A stretch of DNA of 64,000 bases from Aphelocoma coerulescens (GCF_041296385.1 NC_091023.1:20488924-20552923); one strand, 5' to 3'; positions 49,301 through 59,065 are shown, counted from the stretch's first letter. Made by a program: numbers and translations. The notes: generated by a model not told the origin, from the sequence alone.

Positions 49301-50229
49301 TTGTGTTTTGCACTGCTTGTCTGAACAGGCTGTATGTTCTGCAGACTTTGGGTCTTGTTACAGCAGTTTTTACAAGGGGAACAGAAGACCTTCCTGCAGA
49401 AATGAAGCATAACCAAGTGCAGTCCACCTGAATGTGGCTGGTTACCTTTGCTCAACATCCATAGATATGGGTGAATGAGAATCTCACTGAAGAGTATTCA
49501 GTTCTTTTTGGTGCATACTGCATGTGGAAGATGCTTCTGGCCTTAAATTCCTCTTTCCATCCATTGCCCCATAGGGCAATTTCCTCTGTTTTGTCTTCTT
49601 GCTGAGAACAATTTCCTGCCCTTTCCTGCTGTGAAAGATGCTCCTGCTCATCTCACCACCATCACTGATCTAACCTGGGGTATGGTATCCCAGTGTCAAA
49701 TCCAGGGGGCTGAGCTGACTCACAGAAACCCCACTGATGATAATCAAGCATGCAAGTGGGGCTGACAGAGATACCTGTGTGAAGAAATGACCGGTCAGTG
49801 AGACAAGGTTCCAGGGAGAGAAGGGGTCCCTCATCCTCAGCTTCCTGGGACCGCTATCACCCCAGAACACAAAACCACCAATGACTTCTTACAGGACACT
49901 CCTGTGAGGGCTTTAGAAGCAGGGATCAGACCTGACACATGTGGATGTTAAAGAGAGGTCATCCTGCAGCCCCTGTGTGTGCTGAGAGCAGACTGCCGTG
50001 GTGTCATGGCCAATGAAGAGGCCTCTTTTTGCCTGTGGTCTGCCTTCACATCCCTCACTTCAAATGCTGGGGCACTGTTTTCCAGCTGCAATACTCTGCT
50101 GGTCTTGGGGGAAGGAAGAACAGGTCCTTATCTTTAGTACTAAAAAACCAGAGCTATAGAAACATCTTGAAGAGTGTCTAGCCCTCCCCCCCTCAGCCTA
50201 CAGGAGTAAACATCCTCGCTTAGGTGTGC
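46331..50229. other. unique sequence, no gene recognised
   Basis: About 3.9 kb. GGGCCAAATTATGGGC at 46945-46960 recalls a foldback repeat end but has no partner arm. The 184-codon open frame at 47555-48109 (minus) is unrecognised. Nothing supportable. Confidence 0.5.
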
Positions 50230-50620
50230 CTTTTACCATATTAATAGCTACTTCCCTTTCCGTAATCATTGGGTTATTGCTCAACAAATTGCAGCAGCGT
50301 TAATAGCCAGTGACCCACAAACTCAGTACAACATCAAAGGTCGCCGAGTTATCTCACGCAACGAACTTACTTTTGATGAATTGGTACCATTCCCTGGAAC
50401 ATTCTTACAGTAATTTTAAGAGTCATAACATCTTACCACGTGCTGCTTTAACTTTTTGACATGGAGCTAAAAATAGCAAGCGCTGCACAGCCTGGGAGAA
50501 CAGCTTCAAGTTCAGATCTGAGCTGAAAATCCCCAGCGTTTCAGGCTGTTTGCACGAGCGTTTTGATTTCAACAGACCATAAAGACAAGGTTAAAATGAG
50601 AAGTTTGGGTATGAGTCCTG
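50230..50620. promoter_or_regulatory. possible distal enhancer block
   Basis: Repeat-free, with CGTAATCATTGGG (50261), C/EBP-like ATTGCTCAAC (50276-50285), perfect E-box CACGTG (50437-50442) and several CpGs in otherwise AT-leaning DNA (GGTCGCCGAGTTATCTCACG, TTTGCACGAGCGTTTTGATT). Retained CpGs outside an island are suggestive of constraint, but conservation cannot be tested here. Confidence 0.35.
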
Positions 50621-51939
50621 AGCAGGAAGGGGACGGGTACAAAAAAACATTTACCTGACTCCATCTGATTTCTATTTAGAGAATCACAGCATCAAAAGCT
50701 GGCAACCAATTTGCAGGAAGAGGCCAGCTCAAAATGATCAGTGATCATAAGCAGATGCTGCTGAAGCTTTGGTTCCTGTGCTGTTTGCTGTCTCAGCCGC
50801 ATCACCATACGGGTGTCGTTGCCCATTTTGGGTCTTGCTCACCCACTACACAGTGTGTAATACTGCTCACTACTGCCTGCTTGGCCTCACTGGGCAGAGA
50901 GGAGGCACAGTGGTTGTTTGGGTTTTGCCAAGTGCTTTGAGACCCCTGGGTGGAAGGTGCCATTACGACTGGTACTGACTGTGGCAATCTGCTGGCTCTC
51001 TCCTAGCTCAGCATCCTGCTGGGAAGGCAGGCACTGGGGGCATTCTTGAGCTCAGAAGGCAGATGTGTGCCAGAAGCCCCAACAAGCAAGGGACGGTGTG
51101 AGCTCTGTGTTCTGTGACCCTACAGGAGGCCAAGCCAGGGTTTACAGCCCCCTGCCATGGCCTTTCCTGCACTGCCTGGATATGGGAGAGGATCCCTGTG
51201 CCTTTTTATGTACCTGATTCTGAGAAAACATGGAAGCTTGGGCCATTTCTGTATTATGTTTCCATAACTCCGCTCCGCCACACGCCTGCTGTTCCTTGAT
51301 TTGGCCTGGCTAATCTCACGCACTGGGCTGTTCCAGTCCCCCGGGATGCGGGGTGGCTGCACTGGAAGCGGCGAGGAGGCAGCTCTGCCTTGTTTACGTT
51401 TGGAGCATGAATGCCTGCTCGCAATCCTGTGGGCTGTTCCGGTTATCAGGCACGGCACTGCTCTGCTGGCAGCTCCCCCATCTTGAGCTTGTAGCGGGCG
51501 ATGCGATGCCTTAGGTAATCCAGTGTGGGAAGGGTGAACACCCTGCCATTTACTGGTTATTTATACACCCAGATTGGCTTTCTCTGCCTGCCTAGCTCCT
51601 TTATTTTTAAAGGGGAATGTGAACATTCAAAAGATGTTTTTTGAAACTGTTGTCTCTCCCCTCACCTGGATCCAGCCAAGGGAATTTTCTGCTCTAGCTC
51701 CCACCAAAACTTCCAAGACATACTGCCACGTCAAAGTAGTCATGAGGCAGCACCCCTACCACAGGGATTGAGGTGAGGGGAAGATGGGAATAAAGATGAG
51801 GACTGTGGCTGCAGAGGTGCCAGGCAGCCCAGAGAGGGGAGAGTAGCCTTTTCCCAAGGGTTTAAAGGCTAACCCTGGAATACCAATCCTTTCACTAAGG
51901 CTTAAAGGAACATTTTGAGGCTGTGCATGCTGTGAAGCG
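50621..51939. other. unique sequence with CpG-bearing stretch 51255-51510
   Basis: The stretch 51255-51510 includes CGCTCCGCCACACGCC, GATGCGGGGTGGC, GAAGCGGCGAGGAGG and GCGGGCGATGCGATGCC. CpG frequency is above the surroundings but below island level. It also has GGGCTGTTCC twice (51325, 51430). No exon seen. Confidence 0.45.
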
Positions 51940-52022
51940 AGGTGGATGGGTGCAGATGGGACTCCTTGGGTTTGGACTGGCAGGTGGATAGGTGCAGATG
52001 GGATTCCTTGGGTTTGGATTGG
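51940..52022 (+). repeat. 42-bp tandem duplication
   Basis: AGGTGGATGGGTGCAGATGG followed by GACTCCTTGGGTTTGGACTG is repeated 42 bases later as AGGTGGATAGGTGCAGATGG then GATTCCTTGGGTTTGGATTG. Three differences in 40 bases indicate a fairly recent duplication. Confidence 0.95.
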
Positions 52023-53222
52023 AGCAGCATGTCTGCTGCTCCATACTTCTTGCCATCCGCTGTTAGATGTGATCTGTGCAGGCACTGTGGATCCCAGTTG
52101 CTAAATCCTGGGCAAGCTCACATGTGATGTTTTGGGGTAATTCAGTCCAAGCTTGTGTTGTGTTTGCTGGGCTGTAGACAGGAAGAAAGATTGTCATGAC
52201 AGAGTCGTCTTCTTCTCCTACCCATCTGTCCACTCTTCTAACAGGGATTTCTGTGTCATTTCCCTCATGGACTATTCCCACGCAAACACTGCAGGAGAAA
52301 CAACGGCAGAGGGAAGTGCAGCACTGCCCTGGTCCCGTGGCTGGATATGGTTTAGGTAACCGGGCTGCTCTTTTCCACCACAGGAGGCTCCTCGGCAAAG
52401 CCAAAAAATAAGAGGAAACTATTTTGCACTTGCACTGTCTTTTGTGCCAGGAGCTCTCAGCACTGTACCCACAACAATAAACCAGCCTTGCAATGCTCCT
52501 TTGGGGTGAATTAGCACAATCACACACGTTTTGGATGGCAACGCTAGAGCCAGTTAAGGTCAGAATCATTCATTCCAGTATGTCCTGCTGCACTATAACT
52601 GGAGCAGCTCACCAGGGCATCTAATCCATGGGTTCCAGGGCCCTTTTCCTGACTGCTCACAGCCTCAGCAGGAAGCACAGAATGCTCTGCTATTCCCTGA
52701 AGCTATTTCCCAGATGCTGAAAACACTGGGATTCTGCAGGGACTCATGTGGCAGAAAGTGATTATCAGGCTGAGGCGAGAAGCTGGAGAACCTGATAAAT
52801 TCCCAGTTTCTATTTACTGTTCCCTGAGGACCTATAGAGTGGGAAAAGTGCCCTCCTGGGTGATTTTTCCACCAACCGTGGGCTGGCTGGCAGAGGACCC
52901 GTGCGCTGACAGTGGTGTCTTGGGATATGTCACCAGAGGGCATTGCTGAGACTTGCAGAGCCCCAACTCGGCTGGGATTGCACCAACAATGCCATGGGGA
53001 CTCTGAAGAGGGGAATTTCGTGGATTTCACTGTTAACACTATATGGAGCCTACAGGCACCACCCTAGACATAGCCCAAAGCAGCGACAATCCAGATTGTG
53101 CAGAGGTCAGGGTTGGCACAGGAACTGTACAGGCGGTAGAGATTTGGGATACACCTCGTGCTCCTTGTCTCCATGTGGCCATTGTCCTCTTGCAGGGCTG
53201 CAGCCTAGGAGTAATGAGAATT
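52023..53222. other. unique sequence, no gene recognised
   Basis: The open frame at 52063-52569 (minus, 168 codons) is Cys-rich in part but shows no recognisable domain. Nothing supportable. Confidence 0.5.
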
Positions 53223-53244
53223 AAAAAAAAAAAAAAAAAAAAAA
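53223..53244. repeat. A22 homopolymer
   Basis: Twenty-two A residues, no adjacent retroposon body recognised. Downstream DNA stays A-rich, with AAAC units near 53325-53345. Confidence 0.95.
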
Positions 53245-53967
53245 GTGCATAAATAAACATGCATCCTCTCAATGTAAATTAAGGCCATATTGCAAGAGAA
53301 ATTAAACCCAAAGAATGCAAAAAGTCAAACAAACAAACAAGCAACCAAAGAAAACCAATTATTTTTTGAGGGAGGCAGGAATGAATAAAAAAAACAATGA
53401 GTGCCTCTGGCCTCCAGCATCCGTGCACTGGCACCATCACATCTTCCCAGGAGCAAGGCCTGGATTTCCTCCTGGACTCACTCCGGCCTCACCGTGTTGC
53501 CCCCTCTACCCTGTGGCTTGTTTATCTCAGATTAAAACAGTTTAATTGTGACACACAGCTTTGCCTGATGGACCTGGCACCAGCACTTTTTGGTCAAAGC
53601 CATAGACAAACCCCAGAAGAATGAGGATTTATTTTTCCATTTTCCTTGTAGCATCCACTCTGGAAGAAATTAATTTCTCCTCCTCCTTGATTGGCCATGC
53701 AGTCTTACAAGATTTCCCTGCATCATTTGAAAACCAGCATAGACGGTTGGCCTATTGTGAGAAACCACAGGGAGTTTTTAAGCTGTACAGTTACCAGCTT
53801 TAGCTTCACCGGAATGAAAATAGACAATAGCAAGAGGAAGGGGGTTCTGGAGAACTCCAGCTCACTGTTTCCAGTTAGGAAGCGACTTCATTCATTCCAT
53901 CACTGTAGCAGATCTTTGTGAGCAGCACAAATTGTTCGGGTCCTCACTCAGGCTCTGGTTCAAGAAA
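53245..53967. other. unique sequence, no gene recognised
   Basis: Includes (AAAC)n-like CAAACAAACAAACAAGCAA at about 53327. Nothing else. Confidence 0.5.
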
Positions 53968-54047
53968 CCTCCCTGCTCAGCAAAGCCCTTCAGCATGTGC
54001 CCCAGTCCTGCTGAAGTCAACAAGGTCAACGCAAATGCTTCAAGGGG
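53968..54047. repeat. ancient foldback repeat (CAGCAAAGCAC type)
   Basis: CCCTGCTCAGCAAAGCCCTT, CAGCATGTGCCCCAGTCCTG, CTGAAGTCAACAAGGTCAAC and GCAAATGCTTCAAG match in order an old sauropsid foldback element (CAGCAAAGCACTTAAGCATG, AGTCCCATTGAAGTCAATGG, CATGCTTAAAG). The arms GCATGTGC and GCAAATGC lie either side of the GAAGTCAA centre. Confidence 0.7.
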
Positions 54048-54269
54048 ATCTCAAGCTTTCCAGCCTTCCCTGAGCTGGGGTCTCCCAGCCCGCGGGACGG
54101 GGAAGGCGGAGGGAGCGCCCTGGGTGGCAGTGAACGGTCTCGGTGCTGCCTTGCACCACCTGCACAGCCTCGAGACCCAGCTCAAGAGCTCTTGTCTCCT
54201 CACACTTTGACCCAAGCTCAGCTTAAGCACAGGCCACTCTGCTGCTTTCAGCACCTTGTTACCCAAACT
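54048..54269. other. short CpG-bearing unique sequence
   Basis: CAGCCCGCGGGACGGGGAAG and GGCGGAGGGAGCGCCC (about 54086-54120) raise the local GC. No gene signal. Confidence 0.4.
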
Positions 54270-54770
54270 GCAGCATGGTCCGCCTGACTTGCAATGAACC
54301 AGCCAGTGATGAATTTACTGTTTACTGTAAATTTCCTAGCCACTTCCTGGCTAATTTCACAGGTTTTAGCCAAGGATTATTCATGCTCCTAGCCAAGTAC
54401 TATCCCACATCAGTGCGGGTGGAAGGATCTGTCCCTCATTTATTGTCCTTCCTAGTTTATTGCCTTTGTTTCTCTTTTCACAGATTAATTACAAACATCT
54501 CACTCTGTGAACTCCCACTGTATGGTGGCTGTGTGATCTCAGCACCATGAATTATAGATGCCTGACATATCACACCAAGCTATTATGATTTTTTTTTTCC
54601 ACAAGCAAGCTATGAATAATGAAGAAGATCTATTAAATTTATAATATTCTCTATCTTTGGTATAAGAACGGGAAGGCAAAGCCTGATGACGCCTTTTATC
54701 GCTCTCCCCTCCCTCTCTGGGCTCCGGCAGCTCAGACAATGTGAGTTTCAATATGGACTCTGTGTGTTTA
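54270..54770. promoter_or_regulatory. possible regulatory block with repeated TAGCCA motifs
   Basis: TAGCCA or its reverse TGGCTA occurs at 54337, 54348, 54367 and 54390; two of these are the identical 8-mer TAGCCAAG, which carries an NFI half site (TTGGC). An inverted pair AATTTAC (54312-54318) / GTAAATT (54327-54333) lies just upstream. Farther on are GATTAATTAC and the CpG-retaining GATGACGCCTTTTATCGCTC. It lies 0.5-1 kb from the CpG island, so a promoter-proximal role is possible. Confidence 0.35.
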
Positions 54771-55105
54771 GAAAAAATTATTGACGTTGTTGAGGCTTCG
54801 GCCTTGGGGTCCCTCCATCAGACGCAGGAGGGTATCTCACGGCTTTATTCAGATCGCTGGGGATTGTGGCCCACCCAGGGCCGCTGTGCAAGGGGCTGTG
54901 GCGGACATGGCCCCACCATCCACTCCTGTGCCAGTGGCCTCCTGCCTCCTTTTCTGGTGCATTCTGCGGGAAGGATGGAGGTAGAGGAGGGTGTTTAAAT
55001 GGAGGGGTTGGAGGGAGGTTGTGACAGGCGGCTGAGAGGGACTACATGAGAGGAGAGTACGAACCCCCATGGGTGAGAACCGTGACCCTCAGCCGCCCCC
55101 TCTCA
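54771..55105. other. approach to CpG island, no gene recognised
   Basis: GC rises gradually. No exon with splice signals recognised. Confidence 0.45.
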
Positions 55106-55299
55106 GGGGTTTCCCCTCAGCGGCCCCTCCTCAACGCTTCCCCCTGGGGTCTCCCCTCAGTGGCCTTTGCCTCGGGGGTCTCCCCTCAGCCATTCCTCCT
55201 CAGGGGTCTCCCCTGGGCACCGCCTTTGCCTCCATTTCCCCTCAGACGCTTCCCCCACACCGGGGTCTCCCCTCAGCCCTTTCCCGCGGGGTCTCCCCC
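55106..55299 (+). repeat. interrupted 15-bp repeat array (GGGGTCTCCCCTCAG)
   Basis: The motif GGGGTCTCCCCTCAG, exact or near-exact, starts at 55106, 55146, 55175, 55203 (partial), 55262 and 55288 (partial), separated by 11-44 bases of related C-rich filler such as TGGCCTTTGCCTC. It contains the short palindrome GGGGTCTCCCC-like (GGGG...CCCC). The array abuts the CpG island and may be a decayed minisatellite. Confidence 0.9.
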
Positions 55300-55382
55300 G
55301 GCCCTCCCCCCCCCTCCCAGGGGCGCGGCCCCGCCCCCTCCCCCGCGCGCGGCAGCCCCGCGCGGTGCCCGCGCGCCGCCGG

Positions 55383-55390
55383 TGACGTCA
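55383..55390. promoter_or_regulatory. perfect CRE (TGACGTCA)
   Basis: The palindromic CREB/ATF site TGACGTCA occurs once, inside the CpG island, in the context CCGGTGACGTCACAGCCC. Full CREs are typical of housekeeping and signal-responsive CpG promoters and are usually within about 200 bases of a start site. Confidence 0.85.
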
Positions 55391-55429
55391 CAGCCCGTTA
55401 TTGCCCGTGCCCGTGAATGACTGAGCGCC

Positions 55430-55457
55430 GGGGGGGGGGGGAGGGGGGACGGGGAGG
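55430..55457 (+). other. G-quadruplex-prone run
   Basis: Twelve G, then A, six G, AC, four G, A, two G. Several four-run combinations with short loops are possible. It sits about 40 bases from the CRE and ends a likely start region. Confidence 0.85.
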
Positions 55458-55706
55458 CCGCGCGCGCGCGGCGCCCGGCCAGGCGGAAATGGGCGCGCGG
55501 GCCGCGGCGGCGGGCGGGGGAGGGGCGAGCGGCAGGTGGGGCCGCGCCCGGCGGCGCCGCGAAATGGCGGCGGGAGGGCCCGGGGGCCGCGGGTTCGGGC
55601 CCGGGCGGGGGACGGGACGCGCGCAGGGGGACCAGGGTCGGCACCTGCCCTCGGGTGCGGGGGTTCCTGAGCAGAACACTGGTGTCTGCAGGCCTCGGGC
55701 CATGGG

Positions 55707-55881
55707 GAGCCCCCATCCACATCATCATCCCATGCCCATCCATATCCTTGTCCCCAGCTCCGTGCCCATTCCTGTCTCTTTACCCATTCCCATCCTCATG
55801 CCAGTTCTTGTCCTCATTCCCGTCCCCAGCGTCATCCCCATCCCTATCCACATCCTTGTCCCCATCGCCATCCCTATGCCG
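55707..55881 (+). repeat. decayed CCCATC-like low-complexity array
   Basis: Pyrimidine-rich, built of variants of CCCATC, CCTCAT, CCCATT and TTGTCCCC. The block ATCCATATCCTTGTCCCCAG recurs as ATCCACATCCTTGTCCCCAT about 100 bases later. Translating it gives a misleading Pro/Ile/Val-rich peptide. Treat as degenerate tandem DNA. Confidence 0.85.
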
Positions 55882-56226
55882 GCTCCTCAGTGCCTGCTGT
55901 GGGTGACCAGTGGGACCCGTGGCTGGTGTCACCCACTGAGGCTCTCGGCTGCCACAGGGCCCCCTCAGGGGTGGCTCAGCCCCGGGCGCTCTGTCCAGAG
56001 TGCTTCGGGATGGCTTCCTACGGCTCCCTTTGCCGTATTCCTGTCGGCTCCTGCCTTGGCCATCAGTGCTTCCCCAGTTGCAGCCACAGCCTGTTTGTCC
56101 CACCGTGACAGGTTCGATCCTTCCCTGTTCCATCCTGGGCACAGTGACAAGGGCATTGTCCTTCACCCATCCCCCGACCGCGTTACCCTCGCACGCCCAA
56201 CTTCTCACCTGCCATACCCCTGCACA
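55882..56226. other. GC-leaning unique sequence between two arrays
   Basis: No exon or repeat recognised. Open through in one plus frame, by virtue of composition. Confidence 0.45.
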
Positions 56227-56351
56227 TGGACCTGCCTTGTTCCCCCTGTCTTGGACCTGCCTTGTTCCCCCTCTCTTGGACCTGCCTTATTCCCCTTGTC
56301 TTGGACCTGCCTTGTTCCTCCTCTCTTGGACCTGCTTTTTTCCCACTCTCC
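56227..56351 (+). repeat. 25-bp minisatellite, five copies
   Basis: Five head-to-tail units of the form TGGACCTGCCTTGTTCCCCC followed by TGTCT or TCTCT. Units 1 and 3 end GTCT; units 2 and 4 end CTCT, so there is a 50-bp higher-order pattern. Unit 5 is the most diverged. The period is not a multiple of three, so repeated peptides appear in all frames and do not indicate coding. Confidence 0.96.
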
Positions 56352-57039
56352 TGGCTGGTGGCCCTGTCCCGGTGCTGTCTCTCATTCGGGATCAAACGGA
56401 ACCTGTCACCTGCTTCTTCAGTGTTCAAACAAGCCACTTTAAGCTTTCTCATGTGTCTCCAACTTGGCTGTGCCATGAGGATTATGATTTATGGCAGCGT
56501 GTGGCAGCCGGGGTGCTGCGTGTCCTGGCTCCGTCAGGCACGGGTGGATCTCGGTGTCTGGAGCTGAGGCTTCTCCCCCAACCCAAACCCATAGGATATG
56601 AATTCCTTGGGCCATTCGGATCACCCAGAGCTTCCCCACGGACTCCAGGCAAGCAAGGCTGGACACAGGGTGCTGCCCTTGTGGCAGTGGGAATCACCTG
56701 CACCAGGAGCAATTTGCTCCATTGGTGCGGTGCAAAATGAGGGACACAGGGGGAAGATGATGGCACTTAATTTTATTTATGGGGTCAAGTATCTGCTAAT
56801 GGCAGAGAGGTTTAAACTCTGGGATACAGAAACACTCCAGAAGCAAATGCCTGGGTGCATTTCAGTGCACACACAAGGTGATTAAACCCCAGGCTGTCCC
56901 TTGCCACCTGAAAGCTGGATAAAGCATAAAGAAAAACGTCTGCAGTGTATCCGACTCCTCTTGTCCATGCCCAACAGGAAGGTAAGAGCTTTACTGGAGC
57001 ATCCCGTGTGTGATACCTCTGGGAGCTGCTGGAGCCAAA
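56352..57039. other. unique sequence, no gene recognised
   Basis: The 246-codon open frame ending at 56740 (plus) begins within island-flanking DNA and crosses the minisatellite. I do not consider it a gene. Confidence 0.5.
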
Positions 57040-57500
57040 CAAGATGGACACAACAAATGCCTTGTGGATATAATCGTTCCCAGGCACAGCAGAAGGGAAG
57101 GAAGACTTGTATAAACAATTACCATGCAAGCTGCAAGAGTAGCATTTGCAGTAGCTCTCCAGGGCCCTGATAATACTCCCCGAGACATGCCGAGATGGAT
57201 AGGATTTATAAACCGTGGATGGGTATTTCCTACATTGCATCTCTCCCGGCAGTATTATCCCATGAAACTCTCTGCAGAAGACATATATGTTCATGAAAAC
57301 ATTTTATAGCCCTGTTGTGCTGGGGTTAATATCAGATAAGAAAGTCCAGATCACGTGTATTTTGTTCTTCCCAGCACATTTCCAAGTTTGCAAATAGAAA
57401 AGAGTCCAAACGAGCAGATGACAATTAATATTCTTGCAACTTGATGCAATTTTGGCATTTCAGACACACTTTTCACAACAACTTACAGGTGATGCATTTC
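57040..57500. promoter_or_regulatory. possible distal regulatory block
   Basis: Repeat-free with TATAAACAATTACC (about 57110-57123; forkhead/SOX/homeodomain-like), GATA site AGATAAG (57334-57340), TCACGTG (about 57351) and GACAATTAATATTC near 57420. Sits 1.5 kb from the CpG island. Function is inference. Confidence 0.3.
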
Positions 57501-58089
57501 TTTAGAAGCAGACTTATGTGTGTGTCCAAAGATAGTGTCTCAACCTAGAGACGTTCAGATAGAGATGATATTTCTTGGTATACAAAAGCTGTTAGTGTTG
57601 GGAAGTCACTGGTTGAACTCAGTGAGTGGTTTTGAGTCCCACAAAAAGCGTTGCAGGTGCCCTGGCATGGGGGTGAGATTAATAAGGTGTCACACCTCAT
57701 CACAGTGGTGACATTGTGTAAAACCCTTTGGACACCCCTGTCCTCACCCATGGGGTCCCCCTGAACTATTGCTCTTCTCATTTTTTAGGACTGACCTTGA
57801 GAAACTACCCAGCACAACACAGCGTAGGGAACTTCCTGCACAACTCAGCTTTGTAACTGGAGGGAATTCAAGGAGATGTGACATTCAGGAGGTCAGGTTA
57901 GAAACCCATCTGCCCTTGTGGGCCCAGGCTGTGGGGGAGAGAGGTGGCAGCACAAGATACCAGCCCCAGCTGCAGCTACTGGCACTAAGAGAGTCCTCCT
58001 CATTTTTCAGGCAATCACTTTGTCATAACAGCCTGTTTGGAAAATGCCAGGATTTATTTCACGAATGACATACATGAACTACCCAAGGT
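57501..58089. other. unique sequence, no gene recognised
   Basis: TTCTCATTTTTTAG at about 57776-57789 looks like a splice acceptor and is followed by an open frame, but no known domain and no convincing donor. Not called. Confidence 0.45.
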
Positions 58090-58146
58090 AGACGAATTGG
58101 AACTAGATGATCTTTAAGGTCCCTTCCAACCCAAACCATTCTAAGA
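58090..58146 (+). mobile_element. CR1 LINE fragment, extreme 3' end
   Basis: GGAACTAGATGATCTTTAAG, GTCCCTTCCAACCCAAACC and ATTCTAAGACT are the canonical last ~55 bases of a CR1 in sense orientation. The terminal octamer has mutated. Confidence 0.93.
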
Positions 58147-58779
58147 CTGTGGAGTCAGAAGTTTCCTTAACAGAAAAGCACAGAGTCATCTTTCTGAGGC
58201 TCATATGGACCCACCTGGACTTACACCACTGTGAGACTGACCAGGGCCATCTCAGAAATCCAGTTCTCTTTCTGTAAGTGGGGGCATATTGCTGCCTTGC
58301 AATATTTTCCACACACAGAACTTCATGTGGAGAGAGCTGCAGGATGGGTATAGCACAGTGAAACCTTCTCCCTTCAATGTGGCCATGAAATCTTACACAC
58401 CTTGAACATTCCCCATCGCCACGTGCTCTGAGCCCCACCACTGTGTTCCCAGAGTATTCCATGGTCACCGGTGTGCTTGAGGCCTTTCCGTCTGTCCATG
58501 TACCTCCACAGGGAGTTCATATTCGAGGCATCCTGGGATGCAGGAGCTTCTCCTGTGCCGCCTGAAGCATCCTCCCCAGGCAGGAGCGGTCAGATGGGCA
58601 CAATGTGGGGACGATTTGCAAGGAGAACGGACCGTGTTGTGCTGAACATGTTTTGTTTTACATTAGGCTTATAACTTTAGGGCTAATGTTTGGTTTGGAA
58701 GCTCGAAGCCATGCCCAAGCCCACAGCTGCCAGCTCTAGAGCAGGCAGTGGTGTAATAGCCATTTAATTCCCCTGCACT
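58147..58779. other. unique sequence, no gene recognised
   Basis: Nothing supportable. Confidence 0.5.
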
Positions 58780-59065
58780 GTAATCTGATGGTGGGATGCG
58801 CTCCCAGGCTGCTTTTAGGTCTGACTGGGGAACGAAATCAATCACAGAACACCCGTTACAACGAAAGTGCTGTTGGTGTCAATTACCTAAACTCTGCGAA
58901 CGTAACTCTTCTAATTTCCTGTTAAATCAGTAATGTTACCAATCTCAGTCTATTATTTTAATTAGGACTGTGACTGCAGTTGCTAGGAGCTGAGCGAGCG
59001 CAGACAAATGCGAATGTGTAATTAGTCCCACAAACGAGTGGCAAGTTGAATGTGTCAACATCCTG
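58780..59065. promoter_or_regulatory. possible distal enhancer block
   Basis: Repeat-free block with two TAATTA cores (58959-58964, 59019-59024), GTCAATTACC (58879-58888) and retained CpGs (GAGCGAGCGCAGACAAATGC, CGTTACAACGAAAG, GCGAACGTAAC). The mix of homeodomain cores and surviving CpGs is the texture of conserved developmental elements; only alignment can prove it. Confidence 0.4.

Larger units (their letters stand above)
55300..55680. promoter_or_regulatory. CpG island, likely promoter
   Basis: GC and CpG content are extreme for this window: the 60 bases 55321-55380 alone hold about 14 CpGs. Promoter-type sites include GC boxes (CCCCGCCCCCTCCCC, 55329-55343), a perfect CRE and a YY1-like GAAATGGCGGC (about 55561-55571). 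There is no TATA box, as is usual for such promoters. GGCAG|GTGGGG near 55532 could be a plus-strand splice donor. Direction of transcription, and whether the product is coding, cannot be determined; the downstream open frame is repeat-driven. This is the only island-grade region in the window. Confidence 0.82.

Noticed and set aside
50206..50230. GTAAACATCCTCGC, identical to the start of the miR-30 mature sequence
   Set aside because: The following bases diverge from miR-30 and no complementary arm lies within hairpin distance, so a precursor cannot form. Chance match.
55417..56442. Longest open frame in the window (341 codons, plus strand)
   Set aside because: It begins in CpG-island DNA (Gly/Arg/Ala-rich from GC content), crosses the CCCATC-like array (Pro/Ile/Val-rich) and ends in the 25-bp minisatellite. 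Other frames through the same DNA are also open. No domain recognised; best explained by composition and repeats.
56000..56740. 246-codon open frame, plus strand
   Set aside because: Overlaps the frame above and the minisatellite, where a 25-bp period gives repeated peptides in every frame. No family resemblance.
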